34,177 nucleotides of DNA from Gammaproteobacteria bacterium (GCA_021648525.1 JAKISP010000043.1:1-34177), one strand, 5' to 3'; counted from the first letter of the stretch, positions 1-9,375 are shown. Program-made: numbers and translations. The notes: a model not told the origin generated them from the letters alone.

Positions 1-5
1 CTAAT

Positions 6-66
6 CCTCTTGGTTTGTGGTTTTTTGTTCAGACTCTAAACTTAACAAATCCAAGAGGGTTTTTTA
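6..66 (+). terminator. Rho-independent terminator of an upstream gene outside the window
   Basis: Bases 6-18 and 45-58 form an imperfect inverted repeat (CCTCTTGG pairs with CCAAGAGG, with a further TTTGT/ACAAA extension), followed at once by a T run to position 66. The loop is long, about 26 nt. The orientation suits a plus-strand gene ending left of the window. Confidence 0.5.
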
Positions 67-123
67 ACCGATTACAAGAATATTTCTTTATTTTTCATGG
101 TATTGAAGATTTCTGGATGGGCA

Positions 124-294
124 CTAATTAAGGGACGAATTCACCATCTCGACCGTAACACTCATCAATTCATTTAATGGCAACGTAAATAGCTGCTCGA
201 CCGTGTAACCACCACCCCATACAGGCGTAGTAAGCGAAATCAGGCTAAAGAGTACCCAACACGTTATTTTTGGCAATATGCGTCTGGATTTCAA
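124..294 (-). pseudogene. Truncated N-terminus of a possible TonB-dependent receptor
   Basis: Minus-strand reading from a TTG at 294 gives 56 codons ending in TAG at 124-126. The residues KSRRILPKITCWVLFSLISL form a typical signal peptide. After it comes GGYTVEQLFTLPLNELMSVT, which resembles the start of mature TonB-dependent receptors, where an LxxLPLEELxxVxV stretch precedes the plug domain. A ribosome site (AAAGGGATAGAAG) lies just upstream of the TTG. The reading frame then stops, and nothing receptor-like follows down to position 1. Its divergent position next to a cobalamin/siderophore-type ABC importer is where such a receptor gene is expected. It could also be an unrelated short secreted peptide. 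The identification rests on a short motif, so it is tentative. Confidence 0.4.
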
Positions 295-498
295 ATACTT
301 CTATCCCTTTATTATTATCAGCATACTTTCTAATCAGGGATGTTACAGTCTTGCTTTTAATTCATCAAATAACCAACTGAAGATGTCAATATTGCAAGTA
401 CAACACTGTCAATTACTGGTTGTTTCACATCAGCTCAAGCTATGATGTGACTAACAACATGACCATAAGTGGGCGCATTGAAAATCTTGCAAAAGACT

Positions 499-1287
499 AT
501 GAAGAGATATTTAGCGACGGCGCTCGTAGCCGTACTGGCTCTGTTGCCATCGATTGGGACTTCTAGCCCACCAACTAAAATCTTATCGCTCGACCTGTGC
601 AGCGATTGGCTACTGGCAAAGTATGCCGATCGATCACAGGTTGTGGCATTATCACCTCTGCTAAAACAGTATCCGGTTAAATGGATCGCTGATGAATGGC
701 CGATTCATGACGGCTCACTGGAACAGATTCTTCAGTTAAAACCCGACCTGATCCTCAGTGGTGAATTCAATGCGTTGATTCTGCGACAACGGCTGATCAG
801 CCTCGGCTTTCGTGTAGAGATACTTGCCTTGCCTCGCACATTGCCCGAAGTGGTGGAATACGAACAACGCTTTCTCTCTTTAGTGGGGCTGCCAATCACT
901 CAGGCAAGCCAGCCACCGCCAACAACAGAATCACCACGCCAACCTGCGCGACTGCTTCTGCTGGGTGCAAATGGTATTGGCACCGGCCAACAGACATTTG
1001 AAAACGATGTGATTAAACGCGCAGGGTGGGGTAACTATCTTGAAACCGATGGTTACAGCACGCTTGATCTCGAACAACTGGTCTCTGATCCTCCCGATGC
1101 GGTGATGTGGTCGGCACCCAAATCACCGGCACTTGCGAACCAGTTTGCCAAACACCCTGCGTTACGCCATGCGATACCAGGCGAACGGTGGTTGAGCAGC
1201 AGCTACTGGCACTGGCAATGCCCAGGTCCCTGGACGTGGCAATTGATCAAGCAACTGCAGGAGCAGCGCACTGAATGGTCAGGTTAA
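499..1287 (+). CDS. Periplasmic substrate-binding protein of a BtuF/FecB-type ABC importer
   Basis: About 262 residues. The protein should capture a metal-chelate ligand (cobalamin or ferric siderophore) in the periplasm and deliver it to the permease encoded next. The N-terminus, MKRYLATALVAVLALLPSIG, is a signal peptide. I therefore chose the ATG at 499 over an in-frame GTG at 469, although neither has a strong ribosome site. The mature part begins KILSLDLCSDWLL and continues with LKPDLILSGEF and the class III binding-protein pattern of two lobes joined by a long helix. It lacks a lipobox, so it is probably soluble. The 3' end overlaps the permease gene by 13 nt, indicating translational coupling. 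The substrate cannot be fixed from sequence, so no gene symbol is given. Confidence 0.85.
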   Translation: MKRYLATALVAVLALLPSIGTSSPPTKILSLDLCSDWLLAKYADRSQVVALSPLLKQYPVKWIADEWPIHDGSLEQILQLKPDLILSGEFNALILRQRLISLGFRVEILALPRTLPEVVEYEQRFLSLVGLPITQASQPPPTTESPRQPARLLLLGANGIGTGQQTFENDVIKRAGWGNYLETDGYSTLDLEQLVSDPPDAVMWSAPKSPALANQFAKHPALRHAIPGERWLSSSYWHWQCPGPWTWQLIKQLQEQRTEWSG

Positions 1288-2273
1288 TTAAAACCTTCCT
1301 CACACCACTGCTGGTTCTTGCGCTGATTATCGTTGCGTCACTTTCACTCGGTTTTGGTTCGACACCAGTAGGTATTATCGATGGACTCATCGACTGGCTC
1401 AACAGCGAACAAACGGAAGCGGCGCTGATTATTGGTGAAATTCGCCTGCCACGTACATTATTGGCACTGATCGTGGGCGCTGCCCTCGGCATGAGCGGTG
1501 CCGCATTACAAGGGCTGTTACGCAATCCGTTGGCTGAACCGGGATTGGTCGGTGCCAGTCAGGGCGCAGCTCTCGGAGCCGCCACCGTTTTTTATTATGG
1601 CGTTTTTGCTGGCCTCGGAACACTTGCCACCGCCGTCGCGGGGTTACTCGGTGCGGGCGCTGCACTACTCTTTATGTTGCTGCTCGCCGGTTCCGGCAGA
1701 CCCGCGCTGGTGATTATGGCGGGCCTTGCAATCTCAACCGTCGCCGGTGCCGCACTTGCGGTGGTACTCAACTTTGCACCCAACCCTTATGCAATGCAGG
1801 AGCTCGTATTCTGGTTAATGGGCTCTGTCTCTAATCGCGGCATGGATAGCCTGATAATTTTATTCCCGGCACTTATTATTGGGTCTACCTTGATTTTATT
1901 GCAGCGTCGTCTATTGGCTGCACTTTCACTTGGCGAACAGGTCGCAGAAAGCATGGGGTTTTCGGTTAAAAAGGGCAGTCGCATCACGGTACTCGGAGCG
2001 GCCTGCCTGGTTGGCTCTTCGGTCTCGGTGGCAGGGGCGATCGGATTTATCGGCCTGCTAGTACCACACATGTTACGACCCTTTGTTGGACACCGACCAG
2101 ATAAACTATTGATCCCCGCTGCACTGCTCGGTGCCATTCTCGTTTGCCTCGCGGATATCGCGGTACGCGGCATGCCGTTCGGACGAGAACTCAAACTTGG
2201 CGTTTTAACCTCTTTGATCGGCGCACCATTTTTTGTATGGCTGGTATGGAAGGAGCGCAAGAAATGGCTATAG
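1275..2273 (+). CDS. FecCD/BtuC-family ABC importer permease
   Basis: 332 residues, the usual size for this family, with about ten hydrophobic segments throughout. Family landmarks are visible: GEIRLPRTLLALIVGAALGMSG near residues 55-76, then LQGLLRNPLAEPGLVGASQGA, and near the C-terminus GAIGFIGLLVPHMLRPFVG, which holds the coupling helix that contacts the ATPase. It forms the inner-membrane channel for the ligand delivered by the upstream binding protein. The gene overlaps both neighbours, 13 nt upstream and 10 nt downstream, so the three form a single translationally coupled operon. The exact ligand (vitamin B12, siderophore or heme) is unknown. Confidence 0.92.
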   Translation: MVRLIKTFLTPLLVLALIIVASLSLGFGSTPVGIIDGLIDWLNSEQTEAALIIGEIRLPRTLLALIVGAALGMSGAALQGLLRNPLAEPGLVGASQGAALGAATVFYYGVFAGLGTLATAVAGLLGAGAALLFMLLLAGSGRPALVIMAGLAISTVAGAALAVVLNFAPNPYAMQELVFWLMGSVSNRGMDSLIILFPALIIGSTLILLQRRLLAALSLGEQVAESMGFSVKKGSRITVLGAACLVGSSVSVAGAIGFIGLLVPHMLRPFVGHRPDKLLIPAALLGAILVCLADIAVRGMPFGRELKLGVLTSLIGAPFFVWLVWKERKKWL

Positions 2274-3004
2274 CAACCACTTTGCTCTCAATCCAGCAAC
2301 TCAGCGTCACTAAGCGGGTTGATAACGTCACGTTCGAACATAAACGCGGTGAACTACTCGGCCTGATTGGTGCCAATGGCGCGGGTAAATCAACCCTGTT
2401 ACACGCGCTCGTCGGGCTTGAACCCAGTAGCGGCGATATTATGCTTAATGGCCGCTCGTTCGATGCCATTCCCCCATATGAACGCGCCCGCATCGTTAGC
2501 ATTCAACCACAGATGGTGAGCAGTGCATGGTCGCTGACCGTTGCTGATATCGTAGCGCTCGGGCGAATGCCATGGGGTGATGAAAACCAGAGCGCGATCA
2601 AAAAAGCGATGGAACGCGCTGGGGTTTCCGATTTCGCCACACGCAATATCGACCACCTCTCCGGTGGTGAACGTGCGCGAGTATGGTTGGCACGGGTGCT
2701 CGCTGGTGAACCGCAACTTTTGCTGGCCGATGAGCCAATCGCCAGCCTCGATATCCATTACCAGCTCGCGGTGATGGAGGTACTAAAACAGTATACGCAA
2801 GAGAGCAGAGGAGTGATCGTTGCGATTCATGACCTCAGCCTCGCCGCCCGATTTTGTGACCGCCTCTGTTTGATGCACCGTGGCAAAATGATCGCCATTG
2901 GTACTCCCGCTGAAGTGCTAACCGAAAAATTGCTTTCAACCGCCTACGGCGTACCGGTCGATATCGACCTTGAACGCAATCCACCCGTTGTGCTGCCCAA
3001 ATAA
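2264..3004 (+). CDS. FecE/BtuD-family ABC importer ATPase
   Basis: 246 residues from the ATG at 2264, which has a clear AAGGAG ribosome site at 2250-2255. A longer in-frame extension back to 2144 is rejected because it lies inside the permease gene and encodes no family sequence. Visible motifs are Walker A GANGAGKST, Q-loop SIQPQ, signature LSGGERARVWLARVL, Walker B LLLADEP and H-loop AIHDLSLAARFCDR. The C-terminal GTPAEVLTEKLLSTAYGV is typical of siderophore and cobalamin importers. It powers transport by the preceding permease and completes the operon. No terminator is obvious in the roughly 100 nt before recQ. Confidence 0.92.
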   Translation: MAIATTLLSIQQLSVTKRVDNVTFEHKRGELLGLIGANGAGKSTLLHALVGLEPSSGDIMLNGRSFDAIPPYERARIVSIQPQMVSSAWSLTVADIVALGRMPWGDENQSAIKKAMERAGVSDFATRNIDHLSGGERARVWLARVLAGEPQLLLADEPIASLDIHYQLAVMEVLKQYTQESRGVIVAIHDLSLAARFCDRLCLMHRGKMIAIGTPAEVLTEKLLSTAYGVPVDIDLERNPPVVLPK

Positions 3005-3103
3005 CCCACAAAATAGCCTTTTCCGCAGTAGATTCATCTTAAATCCGACAGACTCCTGGTGTAGGCATTCACCGACAGTCATCAATAGCCGTTCCACGCT
3101 ATA

Positions 3104-5251
3104 ATGGCACGCATGAATAATACCTCTCTCGTCGAAACACCTGCCCTGCAAACACTGCGCACCGTTTTTGGTTATGAGCAATTTCGTCCGATGCAAGATG
3201 AGGTGGTCGAGCAAATTATTGCTGGCGGCGATGCGCTGGTATTGATGCCCACCGGTGGTGGCAAATCACTCTGTTTTCAGATTCCGGCACTGGTGCGCGA
3301 GGGCACTGCAATTGTGATCTCGCCATTGATTGCGTTGATGCAGGATCAGGTCGCCGCACTGCATCAAAATGGCATCAAGGCCGCCTTCCTTAATTCCGCA
3401 CTCACCTCGCAGCAAGCGGCTGAAGTGGAACGGCAATTTTTTGCTGGTGAACTCGATATGCTCTATGTGGCGCCGGAACGGTTGATGATGCCGCATACAC
3501 TATCGATGCTGGAACAGTGCCGCATTGCGCTGTTTGCGATTGATGAGGCGCACTGCGTTTCACAGTGGGGGCATGATTTTCGCCCGGAATATATCAAGCT
3601 TTCAATCCTGCATGAGCGCTTCCCGACTGTCCCACGCATCGCACTCACCGCTACTGCTGATGAAGCGACCCGCAAAGAGATCATCGAACGCCTTGCGCTG
3701 GATAACGCCAAGATTTTTAATAACGGTTTTGATCGCCCCAATATTCAATATCGTATTTCAGAAAACAGCGGCAACGCGCGTGAACAACTTTATCGCTTTA
3801 TTCGCAACGAACATGATGGCGAAGTGGGCATCGTCTATTGCCTGTCACGTAAACGGGTGGATGACACCGCCGCATGGTTGAGTCGCAAAGGGCTGCGCGC
3901 ACTGCCTTATCACGCCGGACTCGGCAATGAGGTTCGTCAAAAGCATCAAGAACGTTTTCTGCGCGAAGAGGGGATCATCATCGTTGCAACGATTGCGTTT
4001 GGCATGGGCATCGATAAACCGAATGTCCGTTTTGTTGCACACCTGAATCTGCCCAAAAGTATCGAGGCTTACTATCAGGAGACCGGTCGAGCAGGACGTG
4101 ATGGACTACCATCTAATACCTGGATGTCTTATGGCCTGCAAGATGTCATCACGCTACGGCAGATGCAGGCAGGTTCGGATGCCAATGAAACTTTCAAACG
4201 AACAGAGCGACATAAACTCGATGCGATGCTGGGGCTATGTGAACTGACCAGCTGTCGTCGCCAGGCTTTGTTGCGTTATTTTGGTGACACGCTTGATGAA
4301 CCCTGCGGTAATTGTGATAACTGCCTCTCACCGCCCGAAACCTGGGACGCCACCGTTGCAGCACAAAAAGCGCTTTCTTGTGTACATCGTACCGGACAGC
4401 GCTTTGGGGTTAACTATCTGATTGATGTGCTGCGCGGTAGCGATGCCGACCGCATCAAACAGTTTGCTCATGACAAACTAAGCACTTACGGTATTGGTAA
4501 AGAACACACTGCCGTTGAGTGGCGCACCCTTTATCGTCAACTGATTTCACACCGCCTGTTGAGCGTTGATATTGATGGTCACGGTGGCCTGCGATTGACT
4601 AATGAGAGTCGTCCCGTTCTGCGTGGTGAAACACAGTTGCACCTCCGTAAGATGACAAAGAAACTTGCCTCCGGCAAACAACGTTCGAAGACACCCTTTG
4701 GTAAAGCAGCCGATACCAAATTCTGGGATGCACTGCGTGACAAACGTAAACAACTTGCGGCCGAACAGGGCATTGCTGCTTATATGATCTTCCATGATGC
4801 GACGTTAATGGAGATGGTGGATCGTCGCCCGCAGACACTCGATCAACTCGGTCTGATCTCAGGCATCGGTGCTAAAAAACTAGAGGCCTATGGCGATGAA
4901 TTTTTATCTGTCATCGCAGAATATGAAGGGACAGCGAGCGATGATGTTAATGACACAACCGATAAAACAATTCAGCTGCTTTGCAAAGGGATGAAGCCCC
5001 TTGCCATCGCACATGAACGTGAACTAAAACTTAGCACTATCTACAGCCACCTCGCCGATGCGATTGCCCAAAGCGAAGTTGAACTCAGCGATGTAGTCGA
5101 CCTTGATGAAAAAACACTTAAAGCCATTCGTTATGAGATTGAGCAGAGTGAAGAGGGTAAATTAAAACCCGTGTTTGATGCATTGGGTGGTGAGTTTGAT
5201 TATGGGGTGTTGCGGTGTGTTAAGAGTCATATGAGCAGTCGCTACAGTTAG
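3104..5251 (+). CDS. recQ: ATP-dependent DNA helicase RecQ with C-terminal HTH extension
   Basis: 715 residues, about 100 longer than the E. coli enzyme. It unwinds DNA 3' to 5' in recombination and fork repair. Domains in order: Walker A MPTGGGKS (48-55), DEAH box (147-150) followed by [13 protein letters not shown], helicase C with [12 protein letters not shown] (near 324-334), a zinc-binding RecQ domain with C384, C401, C404 and C407, an RQC winged helix, an HRDC domain (about 540-615), and an extra helix-turn-helix-like tail (about 625-715, [22 protein letters not shown]) as in the HTH_40 type. The start could be the ATG at 3104 or at 3113; neither has a good ribosome site. A TATAAT at 3100-3105 overlaps the start without a matching -35 box. 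Confidence 0.95.
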   Translation: MARMNNTSLVETPALQTLRTVFGYEQFRPMQDEVVEQIIAGGDALVLMPTGGGKSLCFQIPALVREGTAIVISPLIALMQDQVAALHQNGIKAAFLNSALTSQQAAEVERQFFAGELDMLYVAPERLMMPHTLSMLEQCRIALFAIDEAHCVSQWGHDFRPEYIKLSILHERFPTVPRIALTATADEATRKEIIERLALDNAKIFNNGFDRPNIQYRISENSGNAREQLYRFIRNEHDGEVGIVYCLSRKRVDDTAAWLSRKGLRALPYHAGLGNEVRQKHQERFLREEGIIIVATIAFGMGIDKPNVRFVAHLNLPKSIEAYYQETGRAGRDGLPSNTWMSYGLQDVITLRQMQAGSDANETFKRTERHKLDAMLGLCELTSCRRQALLRYFGDTLDEPCGNCDNCLSPPETWDATVAAQKALSCVHRTGQRFGVNYLIDVLRGSDADRIKQFAHDKLSTYGIGKEHTAVEWRTLYRQLISHRLLSVDIDGHGGLRLTNESRPVLRGETQLHLRKMTKKLASGKQRSKTPFGKAADTKFWDALRDKRKQLAAEQGIAAYMIFHDATLMEMVDRRPQTLDQLGLISGIGAKKLEAYGDEFLSVIAEYEGTASDDVNDTTDKTIQLLCKGMKPLAIAHERELKLSTIYSHLADAIAQSEVELSDVVDLDEKTLKAIRYEIEQSEEGKLKPVFDALGGEFDYGVLRCVKSHMSSRYS

Positions 5252-5424
5252 ACCAATACAGATCGTGATAATGACTGCACGGCTACTTCGCTAAAAATTA
5301 TTTGGCGCCTATTCCAATAACTCATTTCCGCACCTGAAAAAATCCCCCCGGCAGTACGACAACTGATTCCTTTTCCCCAACCGTTACGTTCACTTTCTAT
5401 GATCACCTGCGACAGAGTACGGCA

Positions 5425-5478
5425 TTACCATTTGGTAACTTACTGGTTATGCCCAGATGATCTACCTCCTATAAAGTA
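5425..5478 (+). promoter_or_regulatory. Operator plus promoter of the barrel-protein gene, shared with the phosphatase gene
   Basis: The operator TTACCATTTGGTAA occupies 5425-5438 and has perfect 6-bp arms. Exactly 31 nt later TATAAAGTA begins (5470-5478) and can serve as the -10 region. No good -35 hexamer is present at the right spacing, so activator dependence is likely. The same operator, the same 31-nt gap, the same TATAAAGTA and an ATCTAC block in the spacer occur upstream of the phosphatase gene on the minus strand (9600-9547). Palindromic operators are known for CusR/CopR-type response regulators, the subfamily this locus's regulator resembles. Confidence 0.75.
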
Positions 5479-5519
5479 ACTTTCCTAATAGTGAATATAT
5501 ATCTAGAAGGAAAAACAGA

Positions 5520-6467
5520 ATGAAGCACCAAAAATCTAAAGTACGGCTTTTTTTATTCCCCTGTATTTTTATTTTTAGCTTTCCAGCGGTCGTGCTTGCT
5601 GATGCTACTGATTCGACTGGTGGTCATCATGGTAATGAAAGTAGCATCCAAATCGACTATTTTAGTCTGGGTGATTCGAAATCGGCTATCGGAAATACAC
5701 AAGTTGGAGCCGCTGGCATGCGTATTGAGGCGGAATACGAAATGAGTGATGTCGCCTTTTCATTCGGCTTCGAACGCTGGAAGTATAACTGGACAAACCC
5801 TGAAAGCCTTCCATTTGTTTCCGGAGTAACTGACACCCCCTGGAGCACTTTCAACACGCTACAATTTGGTCTCGCTTATGAGCAAGAGATAAATGACCGG
5901 TGGGAACTTAATTATTATGTTGAAGCCGAATCTTCTTATGAAAAAGAGACCAGTGCATCCCGTGAATATGAGGCAGGCATCGATTTTACTTATGAGCCAT
6001 CGAAGGCGTGGAGTTATACATTAAATGTTAATATGGAATACTTGGATGCAACTGGGGGAGAACTTGGGGTAGATTTAGAGATCGAATGGAACCATGATAA
6101 AAAAGAGGGCTGGTCAGGTGAGTTTGAAATAAGCAGCGAATTCCCAGAAACAAGTCTTTCTTATCACTTCACCAGGGCACTCTCCACTACGATGTTCTAT
6201 AGTGAAAATGGGACTAATACGATTAGACTTTCTGACAGCAGCCCGGTTACCGGCATGCAAGGCGGCTATTTTGAGGATGAATATAACAGTATTGGAATGA
6301 AAATTAATTATGAATTTTTGCCTGAAAGCTATGTTACGGTTGGATTACAGCAAAACTCTGGGAGGCGGTTTTCTTTTGTCGATAGTACAGGAAACGACGC
6401 ATCAGAAATTTCATACGAATTTTCTGATGCTATCGAAGCATCCATTGGACTTTCATATACATTTTAA
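5520..6467 (+). CDS. Outer-membrane beta-barrel-like protein, unknown function
   Basis: 315 residues. A signal peptide (residues 1-27, cleavage after VVLA) is followed by alternating amphipathic strands rich in Y, W, E and S, such as SSIQIDYFSLGD, GLAYEQEI and YTLNVNMEYLD. The protein ends in SIGLSYTF with a terminal phenylalanine, the signature recognised by the outer-membrane barrel assembly machinery. I do not recognise a named family. A ribosome site AGAAGGA lies 8-9 nt before the ATG. The gene is followed after 81 nt by the response regulator and kinase, and its promoter shares an operator with the phosphatase gene at 8705-9370. Its likely role is in the cell envelope under control of this two-component system; the ligand or activity is unknown. 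Confidence 0.75.
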   Translation: MKHQKSKVRLFLFPCIFIFSFPAVVLADATDSTGGHHGNESSIQIDYFSLGDSKSAIGNTQVGAAGMRIEAEYEMSDVAFSFGFERWKYNWTNPESLPFVSGVTDTPWSTFNTLQFGLAYEQEINDRWELNYYVEAESSYEKETSASREYEAGIDFTYEPSKAWSYTLNVNMEYLDATGGELGVDLEIEWNHDKKEGWSGEFEISSEFPETSLSYHFTRALSTTMFYSENGTNTIRLSDSSPVTGMQGGYFEDEYNSIGMKINYEFLPESYVTVGLQQNSGRRFSFVDSTGNDASEISYEFSDAIEASIGLSYTF

Positions 6468-6482
6468 TCCGAAAAATAAAAA

Positions 6483-6514
6483 GCATCATGTTTCAGCGTT
6501 AAAGAATATGATGC
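6483..6514 (+). other. Hairpin between the barrel gene and the response regulator
   Basis: GCATCAT (6483-6489) pairs perfectly with ATGATGC (6508-6514) around an 18-nt loop, followed by a T-rich stretch. It could be a weak terminator or attenuator that lowers regulator expression relative to the barrel gene. The stem is short and the T run is broken. Confidence 0.3.
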
Positions 6515-6548
6515 AGGTTATTTTATTAAAGCCGGAAAATTTACTGTC

Positions 6549-7238
6549 ATGAGAATCTTACTTATCGAAGACGATCAGATCATTGCAAATTTTATTGTTA
6601 AAGGATTGAAAGAATCGGGGTATTGTGTGGACCATGCTGCTAACGGACTAGACGGTCTGGATCTTGCGCTTAATGATAGCTACGATATCGGAATTTTTGA
6701 TGTTATGTTACCGAAACTGGATGGTTTATCTATCATAGAAAAGATGCGTGAGCAGAAGATCAATACGCCGATTATTATCCTCAGTGCTAAACGGTCTATT
6801 GATGATCGCGTAAAAGGACTGCAAAGTGGCGGTGATGATTACCTGATTAAACCATTTTCATTTAGTGAACTATTAGCACGTATACAAGCACATTTACGAC
6901 GATTTAATAGCTCTAATGAAGCTAACGGGAGTGAAACGACTCAATTAACAATTCACGGTTTATCACTTGACTTGCTAGCGCGAACCGTCTTTCGTGAAGG
7001 GAAAAAAATAGACCTGCAACCTAAAGAATTTGCACTTCTGGAATATCTTATGCGCAATGCTGAGAGGGTTGTTTCAAAAACGATGATTATGGAGCGCGTC
7101 TGGAATTATAATTTTGATCCACAAACCAATGTCGTAGAAGCTCGCATTAGTAAACTGAGAGAAAAGGTAGACAAAAATTTCAACACCCCATTAATTCATA
7201 CAATACGCGGTCTTGGTTACGTCTTTAAAAACAGATAA
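6549..7238 (+). CDS. OmpR/PhoB-family response regulator (CusR/CopR-like)
   Basis: 229 residues. The receiver domain (1-115) has the acidic pocket E7/D8/D9, the phosphoacceptor D51 in IFDVMLPKLDG, S79 and K101 in the KPF motif. The winged-helix output domain (about 130-229) carries LQPKEFALLEYLMRNAERVVSK, VWNYNFDPQTNVVEARISKLREKVD and the C-terminal HTIRGLGYVF, closest in wording to the CusR/CopR/QseB group. The stop codon overlaps the kinase ATG by one base (TAATG), so the pair is translationally coupled. The inferred targets are the two promoters carrying TTACCATTTGGTAA at 5425 and 9587. The stimulus is unknown; metals, antimicrobial peptides or envelope damage are typical for the subfamily. 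Confidence 0.92.
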   Translation: MRILLIEDDQIIANFIVKGLKESGYCVDHAANGLDGLDLALNDSYDIGIFDVMLPKLDGLSIIEKMREQKINTPIIILSAKRSIDDRVKGLQSGGDDYLIKPFSFSELLARIQAHLRRFNSSNEANGSETTQLTIHGLSLDLLARTVFREGKKIDLQPKEFALLEYLMRNAERVVSKTMIMERVWNYNFDPQTNVVEARISKLREKVDKNFNTPLIHTIRGLGYVFKNR

Positions 7239-8620
7239 TGATTCGCTTTCCTAATACTCTGGCATTCAGACTAACCTTCTGGTACACCCTGATTGTTATT
7301 GTTTTAATCACGATAGCGTTTAGTGCCTCTTATTTTTCACTTAAAGAAACATTACATCAGAACATGAAGAATGACCTGGCTGAGGGTATCGCCGAATTCC
7401 AGTCATTATATAAAAACGAAGGACTGGCTGGAATTAAGCAGGAGATAAAGCGCGAAGAAGAATCGGAGGAGGAGCAAAAATCCTTTTCCCTGTTACTTGA
7501 TAAAAATGGCACTCAGATTTATAGCTCTAATTTATCTCATTGGGAATTACTGCCTGAAAACCAGAAAATTATTAAGCAGGTATTCTCCACCAGGAAATTT
7601 GTTTTCCAGATCACCAGTATTCATGGGACTGAATATAAAACTATTTACGATTTAATTACCCCTGATATCCTATTGTATACCGGAGAATCAACAGAAGAGA
7701 TGCAGGATATTCTAGCCCTTCTGTCCAGTGTCTTTATTGGCATGCTTCTACTCGTCATCCCAATCGCATTCCTTATTGGCTGGCTAATGGCAGGGCACGC
7801 CGTCAAAGGTATTAAAGAAGTAAGCCGTATCGCTTCGGAAATAGAAAAAGGCAAGCTAGATCGACGTGTTTCTGTATCTTCACAAGGAGATGAAATCACA
7901 CAACTTGCTGATACATTTAATGGCATGCTCGACCGAATAAGGACCCTGATATCCGAAATGAAAGAAATGACCGATAATATTGCCCACGATCTACGCAGTC
8001 CACTGGCACGTATCAGAGTGATTTCAGAATCAACATTGTCAAATGATAACACCCCGCAGGAGTTTAAGTCCGCAGCATCGGATACCATAGAAGAGTGTGA
8101 TCGGTTATTACAAATGATCAATTCTACACTTGATGTTGCAGAGGCTGAAGCGGATACATTCCAGGCATCGAAACAAAGAGTGAATATTTCACAACTGGTT
8201 CAAGATGCCTGTGAGCTTTTTGAAGCGCTGTCCGAACAAAAAGGTATCAAGCTGGTTTGCCGCCTGGAAAACAGTTGTTACGTTCATGGCAACATCCAGA
8301 ACCTACAACGTATGCTAGCCAATCTTTTGGATAACGCTATAAAATACACATCAGGAAATGGCCGAGTAGATGTCATTCTAACCGGCACCCACCAGAATAT
8401 TGAGATTGTGGTGATGGACACGGGTATGGGTATTCCAGGGAATGACCAGGCACGGGTATTCGACCGATTTTTTCGTTGTGACCAAAGCCGGACTCATGAT
8501 GGATGTGGCCTGGGATTAAGTTTTTCCAGAGCCGTTGCACGCTCCCATGGCGGTGATATATACCTGAACAGTAGCCAGGATAAAGGCAGCTGTTTTACCA
8601 TCAAACTACCCATTACATAA
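7238..8620 (+). CDS. Membrane sensor histidine kinase, partner of the upstream regulator
   Basis: 460 residues. A first membrane helix spans about 11-31 and a second about 158-183. They bracket a periplasmic sensor of roughly 125 residues with a highly acidic/basic segment (KREEESEEEQK). A HAMP linker (about 184-236) follows. The dimerisation/phosphoacceptor helix contains NIAHDLRSPLARIR with H250. The ATPase domain has the N box NLLDNAIKYTSG, G1 DTGMGIP, F box and G2 GCGLGLSFSRAVARSHGG. All catalytic motifs are intact. The organisation matches CusS/QseC-like kinases, but the periplasmic domain shows no motif I can assign to a ligand. Confidence 0.92.
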   Translation: MIRFPNTLAFRLTFWYTLIVIVLITIAFSASYFSLKETLHQNMKNDLAEGIAEFQSLYKNEGLAGIKQEIKREEESEEEQKSFSLLLDKNGTQIYSSNLSHWELLPENQKIIKQVFSTRKFVFQITSIHGTEYKTIYDLITPDILLYTGESTEEMQDILALLSSVFIGMLLLVIPIAFLIGWLMAGHAVKGIKEVSRIASEIEKGKLDRRVSVSSQGDEITQLADTFNGMLDRIRTLISEMKEMTDNIAHDLRSPLARIRVISESTLSNDNTPQEFKSAASDTIEECDRLLQMINSTLDVAEAEADTFQASKQRVNISQLVQDACELFEALSEQKGIKLVCRLENSCYVHGNIQNLQRMLANLLDNAIKYTSGNGRVDVILTGTHQNIEIVVMDTGMGIPGNDQARVFDRFFRCDQSRTHDGCGLGLSFSRAVARSHGGDIYLNSSQDKGSCFTIKLPIT

Positions 8621-8704
8621 GAAATCAGCACAGTCTCTCACAGGAATTTATATCACTACCACCCACACCTGAATCTTCCATCAGTACAAATATGAGCTCT
8701 TTTC

Positions 8705-9370
8705 CTACATCGTATTCAAAGTGCTGTCATTGCCTTCTTTTCTAGCTTTGTAGTTGATAAGGAAATCTCCTTTGGGTTCCCCCCGGTCGAAGCTGCTACC
8801 ATAGAGTTTCAGTCGCGTCTTTTGCCTTGCTTGCTCACTTTCCATCCCTTCATATTCAATTCGGTAAATCGCTGAGTAGATAATGGCTCGCCCCGTGCCG
8901 TGATAACAGTGAATCAGCACAGGGTAGGATGCACTGTCATCCATCACTTCAAAAAACTTCACCAGGTTTTCTTTTGAAGGGACTTGAGCGGATGGAATGT
9001 TGACATAGCGGACACCAGGTAGTTTTTCTACTGCTGCTCGCTCAAGGTCAATACCATCCTGCTTTCCAGGATTTAAAGGGTCGGATAGTTCGGGAGCCCT
9101 GAGATCAATCACCGTTTTAATGTTGCGTTTAATGATATAGTCTGCAATTTGATCAGGAGGTATTTTTCCGGATTTATAGACCCTGTTTTCTGTGATAACA
9201 CCGAAGCGGTAATCAAAGTGCACATACCATATATATGGAATTCCGATAACCAGAAAAAATACCAGAGAAATTTTCCCTGCTTTTTTTATTAATTTTTTAG
9301 CGCCTGTGGTTGTTGGTTTTGATACCGCGTAAATTGTTCGACCTTTCAAGAGAAGACTCGACTTCAACAT
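8705..9370 (-). CDS. Membrane-anchored dual-specificity/tyrosine phosphatase
   Basis: 221 residues. A lysine-rich N-terminus (KKLIKKAGK) precedes one hydrophobic segment (about 34-51, ISLVFFLVIGIPYIWYVHF). By the positive-inside rule the rest should face the periplasm. The catalytic domain has YKSGKIPPDQI, IKTVIDLRAPE and the HCx5R loop HCYHGTGR with C155 and R161, as in DSP/PTP phosphatases. Some relatives act on phospholipid or lipid A phosphates rather than protein, so a lipid substrate is possible. It converges on the kinase gene (84 nt between stops). Its promoter matches that of the barrel gene, so it is probably an output of the same two-component system. A GGAG ribosome site lies about 12 nt before the ATG. 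Confidence 0.85.
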   Translation of the reverse strand: MLKSSLLLKGRTIYAVSKPTTTGAKKLIKKAGKISLVFFLVIGIPYIWYVHFDYRFGVITENRVYKSGKIPPDQIADYIIKRNIKTVIDLRAPELSDPLNPGKQDGIDLERAAVEKLPGVRYVNIPSAQVPSKENLVKFFEVMDDSASYPVLIHCYHGTGRAIIYSAIYRIEYEGMESEQARQKTRLKLYGSSFDRGEPKGDFLINYKARKEGNDSTLNTM

Positions 9371-9375
9371 AATTA

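Noticed and set aside
1-498. Cobalamin riboswitch upstream of the BtuFCD-like operon
   Set aside because: No B12-box sequence or the expected multi-stem arrangement could be found before the operon.
3100-3105. TATAAT overlapping the recQ start as a promoter
   Set aside because: No -35 hexamer lies 16-18 nt upstream; the nearest match, CCGACA, is 22 nt away.
7645-8121. 158-residue minus-strand frame inside the histidine kinase
   Set aside because: It is antisense to the conserved H-box and HAMP regions and shows no family features.
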